A DNA stretch of 64,000 nt from Ctena decussata (Eukaryota; Mollusca; Bivalvia; Lucinida; Lucinidae), in NCBI GenBank assembly GCA_963989385.1, contig OZ022503.1, forward strand, positions 86,773,138-86,837,137, written 5' to 3'. The position numbers and the translations under genes are program-made. The notes beneath the pieces are model-generated. The model saw nothing but the letters and a program-made list of their open reading frames with translations, searched no databases and had not been told where the DNA came from. How positions within the stretch are numbered: position 1 is the first letter of the stretch; each line of letters starts with the position of its first letter. Of the stretch, positions 11,872 to 25,085 are shown in pieces.

Positions 11872-12221
11872 CCAAAACAAAATCATACAATGAGCCTCTG
11901 GTTTTATGTTCAAGGCACATTTGCATTAAACAAAAATATCAAATCCAATAACTTGATTCTACAGCACTAGAGAGGGAGTTAATGCGCTAAAGAATGTTTC
12001 ATTGAAATTTGACTGTTGAGCAAGAATCAACCTACTTATGAACATAGCGGATAGTTATTTCAGGACACGAAAATTGGACTAACGTGTTTAAATACTCAGT
12101 TTTTAGCGTTTTCATAATTCTGATCACAAAAATTAAGGCGGACACCTCGTGTGTCAACTGAATAATTGACGTAACGTCCGTTTTTTGACGCCATGCGTTT
12201 GGACAAATTAAAATCTTTAAA
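11872..12221. other. No recognisable feature
   Basis: Only short open frames without recognisable similarity. Confidence 0.3.
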
Positions 12222-12382
12222 AGTTCCTTCAAGAGCAGAGACCACATTCAAAAGACGGAACATGGCCATACTTCAAAAACCTTGACAATATCTGGTGACG
12301 AAAGCCAGAGGAAGATATACTGTAATTATTCAATTTTAATAAGGCAGTCGATTCAGAAATTAATGAGTTTCAAGTCTAATTG
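12222..12382 (+). repeat. Dispersed repeat H, copy 2
   Basis: Matches 6015-6190 through GAGCAGAGA, CATTCAAAAGA, GACAATATCTGG, GACGAA and ATACTGTAATT. Confidence 0.6.
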
Positions 12383-13200
12383 TTGCATTTCTGTTGTAAG
12401 ACATCTTCTTTAAACTAAGAATTGAAGGAAAATATTAAGAAATCAAATTACAAAAACAGCGCATGAACCTAAAGACAAGTTATTTACAATGTGGGGCTTA
12501 CGAACGGCTTGCGGAAAATGGTTACTCTCAATACATATTATCATTTCTGTTGACAAATTTCAACCAAATTGTTATCAGAACAGGAAAAGGTTGCTAACAA
12601 ATATTACAGCTAAAATGTTCCGGAATTAATATGGTCTGAAACTTCTGCAAAGCCACTCATCTGCTTGTTAGAGCTGTTTATGGCTAAAGGTTGTGGCTTC
12701 TATTCCAAATTTGTCATATGTTATAGCGAGTAGGTTGTATAATAGGAAAAACATTTTATTTTGCTTTTCGTGCCTGCAAAACTGTTTATTGAAATGAATA
12801 AACATATTCTACTGACAGTATGATATACAGCATATCATGCGTGATCGTTTAAAGAAGACATGTCATGACAAATACACCCACTACTTTATTGGTAGGTGTA
12901 GGTCAAAGAAAACAAAACAGATTGTATACAAAACAATGACACCTGTGCTCAATTGATAAGTACTCTTTCTGCCTCTCTGTTGAGAATTCACTACAGCGTA
13001 AACATTTGTCAATCTGATGTTTCTAGTAAACATACGCATATTATAAAAGCTTTTGAGCGTAATCTTAATAAACAGAGCTATATTATCTGATACATCATTG
13101 AAGACTAGCGGTCTTTGCGTTTACCCACGATTTTCTTTTTGACATTAAAATATCACAACCTAATTTCTCCAAATATTTTGGTTTGGCTTATAGTGACTTT
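12383..13200. other. No recognisable feature
   Basis: AT-rich; no gene or repeat relationship recognised. Confidence 0.35.
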
Positions 13201-13204
13201 AAAT

Positions 13205-13325
13205 AATAGTAATAATAAATATAATAATATAATAATAATAACAAAAATAATAATAATCGACTTTATTTTGAGAGGGCAACACATTTAGTCACATTATTAA
13301 TTTTCCACGAGGCCCTCTATTATAT
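13205..13325 (-). repeat. A/T-tailed retroelement end, copy 2
   Basis: AAT-rich run, then ACTTTATTTTGAGAGGGCAA and CACGAGGCCCTCTAT: the same order as at 10235-10325. Likely a 3' end of a retroposon on the minus strand. Confidence 0.5.
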
Positions 13326-13882
13326 ACATATCTACAAGGATAAAAGAAACAGTCAAACATAGCTAGATTAACAAGTAGCACACCATATCATTCTATATCA
13401 TTCTGACTGAGACATCTTAATTATAAAAACCAAGGTTTGGGTAGCTATGACAGATGGTTCTTCAACCGACAGCGATTCTGACAACAGCAAAAAGCTGTTG
13501 ATCATCTGACAGATTAGCAATCATTTTAATAAAAATGCTTGTTGCTAGTATTAATTAAAAGAAAATGGAGTTTAAAACCTGGCGTACCAGCATTCATTTC
13601 AGTCTTCAGATTCCTATTACATATATACATAAACTTGCTGATTTCTAATTATGACAGAGATAATCATCAGCAAAACCAAGACGATGAAAGACGTACACAA
13701 GCCTATCTAAAATACCGATGAGAATGAATCAAGACACGGAAGGTAATCTTAGGTTTCCTAAAATGTTCCTGTAGTGGTAAATGGAGCTTTCTTTGCTGAC
13801 ACAATCGAGCAGAGACATGCATCAGCCCAAAGACACTTCCCGGGCAGTATTTAATTTCTCCAGGATATACTCGCCTATAAGT
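13326..13882. other. No recognisable feature
   Basis: No credible coding frame or repeat. Confidence 0.3.
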
Positions 13883-14078
13883 GAGCCGCGCACAAGACAA
13901 AACAAACAAAGTGACATATGCGCCCAGCGAAGACTCATATCAGCCTGAGCATCCACCCAGTCTGATCAGAATCTGCGCTGTCGGCATTAAGGTAGATCAG
14001 ACTTGGTGGATGCCTAGGCTGATCTGAGTCCTTTCTAGGCACACATGCCACTTTGTTGGTTATGTTGTGTCGCGAGTC
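13883..14078 (+). mobile_element. Family A foldback MITE, diverged and shortened copy (about 196 bp)
   Basis: Begins GAGCCGCGCACAAGAC and ends GTCGCGAGTC. The loop and part of the right inner arm are missing compared with the 236-bp form. Flanks AAGT and AAAT match at only two of four positions. An older copy. Confidence 0.75.
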
Positions 14079-14079
14079 A

Positions 14080-15938
14080 AATATGCCATGTTTCAATGAT
14101 CTTTTCAGACATGTGTCTCAGGTTGCATGGCAACAGCAATCTTTTTAATCAAAATGGCTGAGCTATTTTGCAAATTTGTTAGTGGTAATATATATATTTT
14201 TGTCGAAAATATGGTTTAGTTTGTGCATTCTGACTGGGTGATGCTATTGTTCCCATGTTGAGAACCATTCACGTAAACGGTACAAAGCAGTAATAGGACA
14301 TTCGCAAGATCAAATGCAGACGTTTTATACACTGGGCAATTTATGTTCATTGGCTGGGTAATAGTCGGGAAGCACATAAACTTCAAAATGGATGAAATAT
14401 GTAGAGAAAATAAATATAAGCATGTGATTTACCGCCAATGCCATTTTGCTCATTGGCATATGAAAGTTCTGTAAATCTTTCAGTAACTTCATGCCCATGG
14501 ACAACAATGGCAGCACTTTCTTACATTTTCATGCCCATCAGGATCTGTGATTTAAGAAAATAAGATCTCCATGTTTATACACAATTTTACAAAAGGGAAC
14601 AACTTTCAAGACTCATACTGCATTCATTTTGCCATTTTTACAAAAGGGAACAACATTAATGGGTCCTGCTTGTTTCCAGATTCGACCTTCTCTTACATGA
14701 GAGCAAATTGTTTCTCTTTAAAGTTGGCTCCACTCAAAAAGGGAAGCTAAATTAGCTTCCCTTTTTAAGTAGGACCAACTTTAGTAAATAGGGTAGTTGT
14801 TTTTTTGTGAAAGTGTACCTGTTGGTAGTAAAGGGTGACACTCGGTGAGGCCAGAGTGTTACCCTTTACTACTTCTGTTCTCCTTAAGCACTCAGCACTG
14901 AAACATGGTAAAGCAACTCCATGATTAATGTTATTGAGTAGAAAAAGGTGTTTCCTAAAATATACACACCACCAGAACAAGAGTCTTAGTGAATGTGCGA
15001 ATATATACGAATGATTTAAATTTACTTCCCGCAGAACTAAGGCACATATGAATGTACTAGGACGCAAAGGTCAGTCCACGGAATGTAATTAACAAATCAG
15101 TACTAGCGCAATGCTATATAACAGCTACGGCTATGTTGGTTAACAACAATAATTAATAATCCAACATCTTTTATTATATCCGTGTTTTGTAAGTAGGCTC
15201 AAATAGTGTTCATTGGTTAATCTCTGATATTGTAATCACAGACAGTCAAAAATACACTGACTCTGAGATTATGGTCAATAAGTGCAACATTATAGGTCAG
15301 AAAATGAGACCACTCTGGCATTCAGCATACCAAACCGAGGTGGCAATTTATGTTGTTGTGTATGTGTTCGTTGTCCAGAAAGATATAGATATTATTCATG
15401 CGAGTCTAAGACTGCTAAATCTCAGATATGCCATTTTCAAGTACAACAGCTAATTAAACAATATTTATTGAAATCGGTGTTGTTTCAACATTTTTTAAAC
15501 GCATACTAATGGGCAAAGTAAAAGGAAGCACGTGTTTACAGTTTTAACTTTATTACTTGTCTCAGAACACGAATAGAATGCAAGCGGAGCCAATTTTTAC
15601 ACGAACTCCTTACAGACTTGGCGCATCCAACCCTTTACAGACTTGGCGCATCCATCATCTGAAAAATGGCCGGCGACAATGGCTTCATCCAAAACACACC
15701 TTGCGCTGAATGATTCAAGTCAGTTCTGATCAAAACATTTTGGACATATTGCAAGTATTTTAAGGCGTCTGTAGTTCATTGGCTGGGCTGCCGGCCAAAA
15801 CACAAACATGTAACACACTGTCTCCAGAGTGAAATATATAGCAAAAATAACTGTATTCCGGTACGTGCCTTACCGTCAATAATTTTTAAGTGACACCCAG
15901 CACAGGTCTGTTGCATTGTTGAAGTTGTGTTGATATAT
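14080..15938. other. Non-coding stretch with a 60-bp palindrome (about 14723-14782)
   Basis: The palindrome pairs AAGTTGGCTCCACTCAAAAA with TTTTTAAGTAGGACCAACTT around AGCTAAATTAGCT. Elsewhere a 22-bp phrase ending GACTTGGCGCATCCA is doubled at about 15609-15653. I recognise no gene. Confidence 0.5.
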
Positions 15939-16174
15939 AAGTCGCGACACGACAAAGCCAACAATGTGATTGTGCGCCCAGCGCAGACTCAGATCAGCCT
16001 GCGCATCCGCCCAGTCTGATCAGAGTCTTCGCTGTCCGCATGGAGGTAGCTTAGACCCTTAGCTACCCTTTGAGCACTTAACGAAGAGTCTGATCAAACT
16101 GGGTGTATGCCTAGGCTGATCTGAGTCTGCGCTGGACGTACAACCACGTTGTTGAATTTCTCGTGTCGCGGCTC
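15939..16174 (+). mobile_element. Family A foldback MITE, copy (236 bp, mutated left end)
   Basis: Left end reads AAGTCGCGACACGAC instead of GAGCCGCGACACGAG; right end CGCGGCTC is intact. Same length as the standard form. Flanks ATAT and AATA are no longer a perfect duplication. Confidence 0.85.
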
Positions 16175-16535
16175 AATAATTTGATACCATATATGTAAAT
16201 AGTACATCTCCAAGTTCAAAAGGGAAAATTTCTCGTGATTTTCTGTTTGCTTCCCAGGACGACGTAATGCTTCCAAACTTCGATCCAGTGAGTTGACCAT
16301 ACGTTTTCCTTTAAAATCTTAACCCGCTAACAATTCAGGAAAAGCATAAAAAATGGGAGAGAGTTGCTTCCGCCGAAAGTGTACTAATTCCCCTTAAGCA
16401 CATCATCACTGAAGGCTATACCAGTCTTGTTTATATTGCCATTCAAAGGTAATTGGACTGCATTTGATAGCTAATTATTATTGTTTATAGAATTATTTTA
16501 CCATATATATCTGAAAACAGTATCGTCAAACATAG
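16175..16535. other. No recognisable feature
   Basis: Short spacer between two family A copies; no coding frame recognised. Confidence 0.3.
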
Positions 16536-16754
16536 GAGCGCGACACGAGAAAACCAACAAAGTGGTTGTGCGGCCAGCGCAGACTCAAATCAGTCTTAGA
16601 AGAGTATCCGCTGACCGCATGAAGCTAGCTTAGAACCTAAGCTACGCTTTAAGCGCAAAACAAAGACTCTTATCAGAATGGGCGGATGTCAAGGCTGATC
16701 TGAGTCTGCGCTGGGGGCATATGGCACTTTCTTGGGAATCTCGTGTCGCGGCTC
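16536..16754 (+). mobile_element. Family A foldback MITE, copy (219 bp)
   Basis: Left end GAGCGCGACACGAG lacks one C; right end CGCGGCTC intact. Shortened inside the left arm. Perfect 4-bp target duplication ATAG (16532-16535 and 16755-16758), the one duplication that does not end in T. Confidence 0.88.
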
Positions 16755-17321
16755 ATAGATATTGTACATACAGTTCCTATGAAAACTCTACTGGAACACA
16801 CTGTTGAAACCTTGTTTGTTACCTATATTCAACGTGATCACACCTTATCAACTATGTTTTCAACGATGTTACGAAACGGAAAAGAGCGGTTACGAATCGA
16901 AAATAGCGTCTAGTTACCAAACGCCCTGAGAAGAGCTGCTACGATTCGAAAAAGAGTTATAAATACCAAACGACCTGTTCATCGGGTCATTTGGTATAAT
17001 GTGACTCTTTTTCGTCTCGTAATAGTTCTATTTCTTTTCGGAACAGCCCTGCATGTAAATGGTTAATCAGGGGGGCGGGGGCAGGGGGTAGGGGTGATGA
17101 CGCTGAATCACTGTTGAAATAACATTTCGAACTGCTGCTCCTTATTGGAAAAAATCAGACATATTTACACTCGCAGGCTAGGTCACATGACGTACTGGTT
17201 ATGGTTTTGCTAGATCAACGTCAACTGACTTAAGACAAGCAGTTTTTTCCAACTATGGTTTGAGGGCTGGATTTGGATTTTGATTGTTTCAGTTCCTGGT
17301 CTTTGCATACTTTTTACTTTT
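16755..17321. repeat. Spacer with an 88-bp imperfect palindrome (16938-17025)
   Basis: GATTCGAAAAAGAGTTATAA and ATACCAAACGACC pair with GGTCATTTGGTAT and CTCTTTTTCGTCTCG around TGTTCATC. Upstream, ACGAATCGAAAATAG and ACGAAACGGAAAAGAG are related direct phrases. No gene. Confidence 0.55.
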
Positions 17322-17464
17322 ACCCCAGTGGGCACACAAGGTTGAATCAACCTTGAATCAACATTGATTCAACGTCGTGACGCTGAATAAATGTTGATTC
17401 AAGGTTGATTCAACCTTGTGTCAATGTTGATCCAAGGTTGATTCAACCTTTTATGCCTGCTGGG
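17322..17464. repeat. Family F repeat, copy 3 (best preserved)
   Basis: Bounded by CCCAGTGGGCAC and GCCTGCTGGG, which are imperfect inverses. The interior is a string of TTGATTCAACCTTG-like motifs in both orientations, so the whole can fold on itself. The other copies share the GGCAC...GTGCC ends. Confidence 0.75.
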
Positions 17465-19436
17465 TTAAAACTACTACTTTCAATTACTGTATCGAACTTT
17501 TCGAACTAGCATGTATCTTTTGTTTCTATAAGGAATAAACACGTGCGAAAATATTGAATCCGTGCAATTAAATTGATTTGATGTGAAACAGGAAATAATT
17601 AGCTTATCTGCGCATGAAACTGTTGTCAATACAACACAAGCCGCACAGCATGCACTTTCATAATTAACGCCATCTGAATAAAAGTTGTTTCTTTCGAAGA
17701 AGCATTTGTCATGTTTGTTGCCTTCATACACCTTCAATAGATTTACCTTATAATGTTTACAGTTTGTCTATTTCAGATCCAATCGTTTACACATTCAACA
17801 TAAACTATTTCATATATGTTTACCTTTAGAAAGCATATAACTCTAGTACAAATAATGATCCATATACCTGTTCATAATCTTTACCAAAAAAGGAGAAAAG
17901 GAGGAGGGGGGGGTGTATAGACGATGGAGTATTTTAGTTGTACATAAAAAAGTAAGGAGACCTTCGTTGTTTTGTGTCGTATTCATGTAACTGGCATCCA
18001 ACTGGTTAAGACTTCTCGTTTAGGTTTACCCGCGAAATCTTTTCAAGGTTTATAGATAAGTACAGGTCTGAAAGCAACTGAGAAGTTTATTTTCCGAACT
18101 ATATTTCCTTTACACAATGTTCACCTAATTTAAGAAAGTTCACAGTGTCACGTCCTCGACAAATAAATTTGCCTGTTTTACATACATAATGAAATATAAA
18201 GGTTTCTTTACCAAATATAGTGCAACAGATGCACAATTGTGAATTCACCTTCTTCAGTGTCTTTGAGGGAAACACGTGATGGGCAATTCTCGGCAGGCAA
18301 CACCCAGCTCCTTCCGAGTCAATCTTACTGACACATTCCGCGACGCAGAGCAGCTGCAGACATCAGGTAAGAGAAGCCTTCGTATTAACTCACGAGCGTA
18401 CCACCTCAGCCCCAATGGCCCGGAAATGACAACAGGCAAGAGCGTCAGAGAGGAGATGTCCAATGCAGCAACAAACTGCATCAATCTAAAATAATCGTAA
18501 AGAATGGAACCCAAAAATCAACTAAGATTAATGTCGCTACGACAAGTCAGACTTAGTACTCGAAAAGCTCAGACAATAAACCAGCAATCAGAACGTTTGT
18601 ACTATCCTCAATACTTAAGAACCAGAAACTGCACTGAATCACTGAATACTGGGTTGATTATACCGCCGAGGTCAAATTGTCAACTAGTAGTGTCACCGGT
18701 CCAGTGGTATAAAACAGTATAAATATTAGTTTGAACATATCTATACCGTTCTCAAGATAATGCATAAAGATGCAGGAACGCTTGGAATCTGGGTGTATAA
18801 AGGATTGCTTGCAATATGTGCGCGGTGGGCTGTTTTAGGTAATTTATCGGTGTGGAGTTCACACTTAGGTTTCATGACGGCAGACAACTTGTTTTCTAGA
18901 TTTCCAGCTTGCCAACAGTGTCATTCCACCATAGAATTAACGTATGCATAAAATGTGCCAGTTGTTGTTATGTCAGGCAAGCAAATCATCGAATGGTATA
19001 TATGCTTGAAACCTCACACAAATACGAAAGTACATGTATTATTCCACATGCTGCAGTTTATCTACTTAAGATTGTAACTGTACCGCGGTCGGTTAGAGAG
19101 CAAACTATATTTCTCTTGAGGTATATATTAACTTCCTTATTTTCTAATTAACACCTGCCAGAACACTGTTTCACGGCACACAGTTCATATTGCCACAAGC
19201 GTAGATATATTATTGTTTTGTATTAATCTATGGTATTGGTTTGCCTGTCTGCAACAGCCTTTTAATGAAAGACTCTCTCTCTCGCAGCTGATAAATAACA
19301 TTATTATGAGCAACTGGAATACGAGACATTTGAGTACTTTATAGTTAATATCTAAGACTTGACTAAGGATAATTAAACATACAAAAGAGAAATAGATATA
19401 CACCAAATAGTAATTTGATTGATAAACGTACTTTTT
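17465..19436. other. No recognisable feature
   Basis: Nearly 2 kb of AT-rich sequence. Frames near 18250-18720 are open for 60-90 codons on both strands but show no domain that I know and no splice context that I trust. Confidence 0.35.
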
Positions 19437-20340
19437 TATACCCCGCCACACGTTAGTGGCGGGGTATAATGTTTTCACGTTGGCCGTCCGTGTGTCCGTC
19501 CGTCCGTAGTACGTACGTCTGTCCGTCCGTCCGCACTTCGTTTCCGTTCGATAACTTAAGTATTTATCAACAGATTTTCTTCAAATTTTGCATATGCATT
19601 TGTACCAAGAATATCTCGCTTGGGATTGTTAATGGGCAAATTTCGATAATTTCTGACAGAGTTATGGCACTTGTCAATGTACAAAAAATTGTTTCTGGCC
19701 TCTAGTTCCTTCACTACTTGGTGTATCATGATGAAACTTCACAAACATGATCAAAGTAACAAAAGCTTTGTATGAGCACAGAAATTTTATCATCGGGGGT
19801 TATCTGCCCCTGCCCTAGGGCTATATACATGTATAAAATGAAAAATTCCATATATATCTAGAGTTTGAAGCAATTTTTCTGAAACTTACAGCAAATGATC
19901 AGAGTGATGAAAGCCTCCAGTGATGCTCAAATTTTATCCATGGGAGTTATCTCCCCCTGCCCCCGGGCCATATACATGCATAAAATGATGATAAAATCTA
20001 TATAAATTCACGTGAAACAGATTTTCAGAAATTTACACATTGACAGAAGTAATAAAAGCTTCTGGTGGTGATTAGAATTTGACCCTTGCCCTGCCCCGTG
20101 GCCACATGTTTAAAATCACTAAAATTGTATTTGATTAGAGTGGTAAGTGATTTAATGGAAGCTTATTGTAAGTGATCAGAGTAATGAAGTGTCCTGTCAT
20201 GACAAAGATTTTTTATCCATGTTCAATGGGGTTAGGCTGCCCCTGCCCTGGGGATATACAGAGAAAAAATAAATCTGGAAAAAGTGTTGTTTGAAAAAGG
20301 TTTGCAGTGGCGGGGTATCACGCAGTCGTTTGCGATGCTT
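19437..20340 (+). repeat. GGCGGGGTAT dispersed repeat (family R), near full length
   Basis: Opens with a hairpin, TATACCCCGCCAC and GTGGCGGGGTATA, followed by runs of CCGTCCGTCCGT (about 19485-19545). It then has several diverged repeats of a phrase with TTATCTGCCCCTGCCC at about 120-180 bp spacing, and ends with GCAGTGGCGGGGTATCACGC. No conserved frame. The diverged inverse copy is at 3800-4345. Confidence 0.7.
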
Positions 20341-20792
20341 TTATTTATCAATTACAATTCTTTCGTCACTATGATAGAATTTACTGATGTTTCATTCTGT
20401 CAAGATATTCACCACCAAAAATACACCAACCGTTGAAAGACGTACACGATCGTGCTGATGAATAGCAAAAAAAAAAAAGAGAGTATTTCCAAAAGAGTGC
20501 CTCTGACGTTGCAGTATGTGTCAAGGTGTGATATAAACTGTCTGCATATTACCTTCCTTGTATCTTCAGAAAAATAGGAAACTTTACACCTAAAGCCCCT
20601 TCCATACTGCCACGACTTTCGCTATGACATGTGGCGAGGTTAAAGTTTCGCCACATGTCGAGGAAAAGTGGACGAGACGTGCACATGTGTTGTGGTAGGT
20701 CGAACACTAGTAATATCTCGTGCATTGTCGGAAAGCGCCCACGAGAAATTTCCGCCTTCTGTGACCTTCTCGTTTCAATCTCGCAACTAAAT
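20341..20792. other. No recognisable feature
   Basis: Contains a 12-A run near 20470 and a short inverted motif around CATGTGGCGAGG...CGCCACATG (20628-20659). No gene. Confidence 0.35.
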
Positions 20793-21028
20793 GAGCCGCG
20801 ACACGAGAAAACCAACAATGTGGTTGTGCGCCCAGCGAAGACTCAGAGCAGCCTGGGCAGCCGCGCAATTTTATCAGACTCTTTGTTAAGTGCTCAAAGG
20901 GTAGCCAAGGGTCTAAGCTACCTTCATGCGGACAGCGAAGACTCTGATCAGACTGGGCGGATGCCCAGGCTGATCTGAGTCTGTGCTGTCCGCACAACCA
21001 CTTTGTTGGTTTTCTCGTGTCGCGGCTC
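20793..21028 (-). mobile_element. Family A foldback MITE, reverse copy (236 bp)
   Basis: GAGCCGCGACACGAG to CGCGGCTC; the loop reads in the opposite sense (GGTAGCCAAGGGTCTAAGC). Perfect 4-bp target duplication AAAT (20789-20792 and 21029-21032). Confidence 0.9.
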
Positions 21029-21032
21029 AAAT

Positions 21033-23149
21033 GAGCTTTATTGATGATAATGACTCCTAAAAAGAAGGACAGGGAAATATACTGATGAAGAAAGTAGCCT
21101 GCACATCTCCAAGAGATGGAGTTACTCCACCCTCTTCATTTAAACTCTAAAGTCGAACAACGGTCGTACTGCATCATACTAAGTCAAATAAAGCTAATAC
21201 GTAATATTGTCGTAATATAGCGAACTAAATCGTACAGAATTTCTACCTTCAAACCATTCTAAGCTCGTTCAGGGCCGTAGTATTGTCGAAGAATTACCGA
21301 CGAATGCATGTACGCCTGTCGAAGGAACCAGTACAAAGACGTAACAGTGTAGTAATGTTTGGCCAACAAAATCAAAATGCTGTACACCCGTACAAGTATT
21401 TTACCAGTATTTCAGCATACAACTACCGGTCATCCGAGGCGATATATGGCGAGTTTTATCCGCTTGTCGCCATTTATTAATTTGGACCATGCATATTTTA
21501 ATGTTCATGTACATGTATTTGTTGCCGACAGTGTTTAAACCATTTATCAGACGTCGGGTTCCGTGGCTTTTTGATTTGAATCAGGCCATTTACCAAAGTG
21601 CGTTATGTTTATGGACGGCTTAAGGATTTGTTAATAAAACTTTTGCACAAATTAAAAGAGACAAACATATCTAGTCATTTCAACCAGCACAACATGAAAC
21701 AGCATCAGATTCGACCAAAAGCTATGGCGTTACCTGATGTCGATACGATGCTATTTTGATGTTGCGTACCTACTGCAATAATGGTTATAAAATGCTCTAT
21801 TACAGAGTCTTTTAGCTTAAAAAGTACTTATAAACAAAACGAAATGAATACTTAATCTGTAAGTATTAACGTCCCAATAAAATTAGGTTATATCAGCACA
21901 CAAGGCATGTGTCAAAACTCAGATAACAGACCATGAAGCTTCGTAACCAATATTCAGCTGGTCAAGAAAACTTTCAGTGGCATCGGCTAGTGCAGCTATG
22001 TAGCTTGAAGTTGAAGTTTGGACACATTCTCCTCCACTCTGAGCCTCGGGATTTCTACACCTACGTTTCGTTGTCATTGGTAACCATGTATATACAATTA
22101 TGTGATGTAGGTCATCTAGTAATAAAAACTTCCCATTTACACGGAAGAGATAGCCGTTTCCTATTTCCTTTTAGAAAACTCTTTGACAATGCTATATTTA
22201 TAGAAACTGTGCCACTGTCGTAAAACATTTGTAAACTATTTTAAACCCTTAAAAGTCACATTTACTACCAATACGCTGCTAATTAAATTAAATTAAAACC
22301 ATCCAAAGCAAATCAAGCAAATAACAGGAACACAGTTATTCAGTCAGCAATGGCAACGGTACGTTCACTTATTTGTTATAGGGTAATTTGTTCACTTAAA
22401 GTACACTCAACCCAAATAGAATGAATTATTTATTTCTTTACTGCTTACGTGGTTATTAGTGTTGTCGCAATCAAATCACTCGACAAATTTCAGCACTCTG
22501 TGACGACAATCCATTAGTCTACGCAAAACATTTTCAAGTTTGACGTCGAGGAAGACGATAGAGGAAAATAGAGATTGAATTTCTGGAAACGGTGTTTTTG
22601 GATCATTTGGGGATGTCTATTCTAAGTTAAGATGCCCCGTTTCGACTCACAAGAATAGAAAATTTTAAAACTAATTTGTCAGAATCAAGTCCAAAGGTGG
22701 CAAACAGATGGCTCGTTTTCGTTCGCTTTCATGTCTTAGAATTCTCAATCAACTAGCGCTTTCCTTTCCTTTTTTAGAGGATAATAGTTTACTAAGCTTA
22801 ACTAAAAATGCATTTGTGAGGCAAATTTGGAAAAAGAACACTACATCCGTTTCCTAACAGTGTGCTCTACCGCTGCCCTGGAAAAAGAAGGATTTTGCTA
22901 AATTCTCAATGACACTTTTTTAAAAAAAAACTTAGTTATATAGTCGTTCTTTTGACTAACGCATTACTCCCTCAGATATGTAGGCATGGTGCCATCAAAC
23001 TCCTACTCGCAAGCAACTGATTACACCTCTGTATACGAGTCAGTGCATGTGTATCTAAATATTTTGTGTTTGCCAGTTCTCATACAATTTGCGAGTTCCG
23101 AATCAATTTTGGTACTCCGACCACCTTTTTGTCAGAGAGATACTTATTT
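21033..23149. other. No recognisable feature
   Basis: About 2.1 kb without a defensible gene or repeat. Frames up to 96 codons (21933-22223) look like chance. Confidence 0.35.
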
Positions 23150-23385
23150 GAGCCGCTACACGACAAAACCAACAAAGTGGTTGTGCGCCCAGCGCAGACT
23201 CAGATCAGCCTGGGCATTCGCCCAGTCTGATTAGACTCTTCGGTAAGCACTTAAAGGGTAGCTAAGGGTCTAAGCTATCTCAATGCGGACAGCCGTGACT
23301 CTTATCAGACTGGGCGGATGCCCAGGCTGATCTGAGTCTACGCTAGGCGCTCAACCACTTTGTTGGTTTTCTCGTGTCGCGGCTC
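23150..23385 (-). mobile_element. Family A foldback MITE, reverse copy (236 bp)
   Basis: GAGCCGCTACACGAC to CGCGGCTC; loop in the reverse sense. Perfect 4-bp target duplication ATTT (23146-23149 and 23386-23389). Confidence 0.9.
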
Positions 23386-23489
23386 ATTTGTTGTTTTCTT
23401 TTTCTTCTTGTTTAACTAGAATCCGTTTTTACTTGTTTCTGTTATGTTTAGTCGATTGGTAGTCATGAAGGGTTTGATTCATCGTTTTG

Positions 23490-24240
23490 TATTAACGTCC
23501 TCTAAAGGACCTCTGACAGTTTCCATGCAAATTTGCCTATTTTCCGACAAATTACAGCCGCTTTCTTGGGAAGCCAAAAATAAAAATTTTAGCATTAACG
23601 ATTAGACTTATCCATTATAAAGAGGTTTTGATATTGCTTTTGAACAATAATTACATATGCATACTAACTACTCGCTGATTCTCAGAAGAGGGGTAAATGA
23701 AATTTTCAGTCATCCTAAACATATATTTTTCGCCTTTTCTTATTTAATGGATTTTATTTGTTAAATAAGCTTAAAACAAAGTAAAACTCTATAGATGCTC
23801 ATAGCATGCAATAATATGTAGATAAAAAGTATGCTAGCCTTATTTTTAAACACAGAGGGTCTAATTACCCCACCCACTTTTCAGTTTTTCAGCTGTACAC
23901 TATCTCCCCCCCCCCCCGTGCCTCAGCTCGCCACTCATATATAATGTGTCTATTGACAGTACACATATGCATGCAAAGTGACTTGCTGAGGCATGGGGGG
24001 GGGGGGAAGCATCTTTATAAAACTTTTCCTATTTTCCATACATTCAATGGTAAAAACTTGCCTTTTACACCAAAAATCTAAGTCTGCGTATGATATAATT
24101 GAAAAATTATTTTTGTGCCAATTATAGAGAGTTCAGAGCAACACATTTCATTAAAAATTTGGAAGTATACACAAAGTTCATTTTCCCCATTTTTATAGGC
24201 AAATCTACATGACAACTGTTAGAGGTTCTTTTAATACTTA
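23490..24240. mobile_element. Large foldback element (about 0.75 kb) with C-run and G-run near its centre
   Basis: Outer arms pair: AAAGGACCTCTGACAGTTTC and GCAAATTTGCCTATTTTCC on the left, against the inverse of GCAAATCTACATGACAACTG and AGAGGTTCTTTT on the right. Near the centre a run of about 13 C followed by GTGCCTCAGC (23907 onwards) faces GCTGAGGCATG plus about 12 G (ending near 24006). Similarity between arms is patchy in the middle. No coding sequence. I cannot define exact ends or a target duplication. Confidence 0.6.
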
Positions 24241-24503
24241 ACTCTGGTGATGCTCTTGTCACACCCTTTAAACCCCACCATTGCGGTGCAAGTGAGGATT
24301 ATCTACGAAATATTGCCATGCTTCAGGTATTGCTGAGATGTTTGCTAGTGTTTCAGTCTTTTCTGTTTGCAAACACCCTTGAAAAAAGCTATTGGTTCAG
24401 TTACAGTTTTTCTTGAAATTCCTGATTAATTGATTGATTCTTTATTTCCTCCAATACAGGAGAACATCATATATATAAACAGAGATATAAGACAAGTGCA
24501 TAT

Positions 24504-24739
24504 GAGCCACGACACGACAAAACCAATAATGTGGTTGTGCACCCAGCGCAGACTCAGATCAGCCTGGGCGTCCGCCCAGTCTGATCAGAGTCTTCGCTGT
24601 CCGCATGAAGGTAGCTTAGACACTTAGCTACCCTTTAAGCGCTTACCGAAGGATCTAATAAGACTAGGCGGATGCCCAAGCTGACCTGAGTCTGCACAGG
24701 GCGCACGACCACATTGTTGGTTTTCTCGTGTCGCGGCTC
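24504..24739 (+). mobile_element. Family A foldback MITE, copy (236 bp)
   Basis: GAGCCACGACACGAC to CGCGGCTC with the forward loop. Perfect 4-bp target duplication ATAT (24500-24503 and 24740-24743). Confidence 0.9.
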
Positions 24740-24839
24740 ATATAGGTGTGCATGTAAAAAAAGCCCAACTGTAAGTTATTAGTTTTGCGTTTTCTTCACA
24801 GCCATTCTTGCGTAGGCCGCACATACCTCTTCTTTGGGC

Positions 24840-25085
24840 ACTGGCATATTCCTTACAGTTAAGGTCACCTTCACTTTAAGGGAGGCAACTTTGTGTCATC
24901 ATAACTAGCGTTAAATAAAAATTTTATCGAACTAATCTTGTGTTTAATTGCGTGTATATCCCAAACGGGTCCACAATCTCAAAATTTTGTAATAGTTATT
25001 AGTATACAAGGTAAAACACGATCTTAAAATTTAGACCTAAAAGTTAAGGTGGCCATAACTTTAAAGATTATCTCCCTCGTTTATT
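24840..25085 (-). repeat. Diverged dispersed repeat, related to 27890-28105
   Basis: Shares TATACAAG...CGATCTT-AAATTT and AAAGTTAAG-TGxCC-TAACTTTAA with the 28.0 kb region. Both are non-coding. The strand is arbitrary. Confidence 0.4.
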
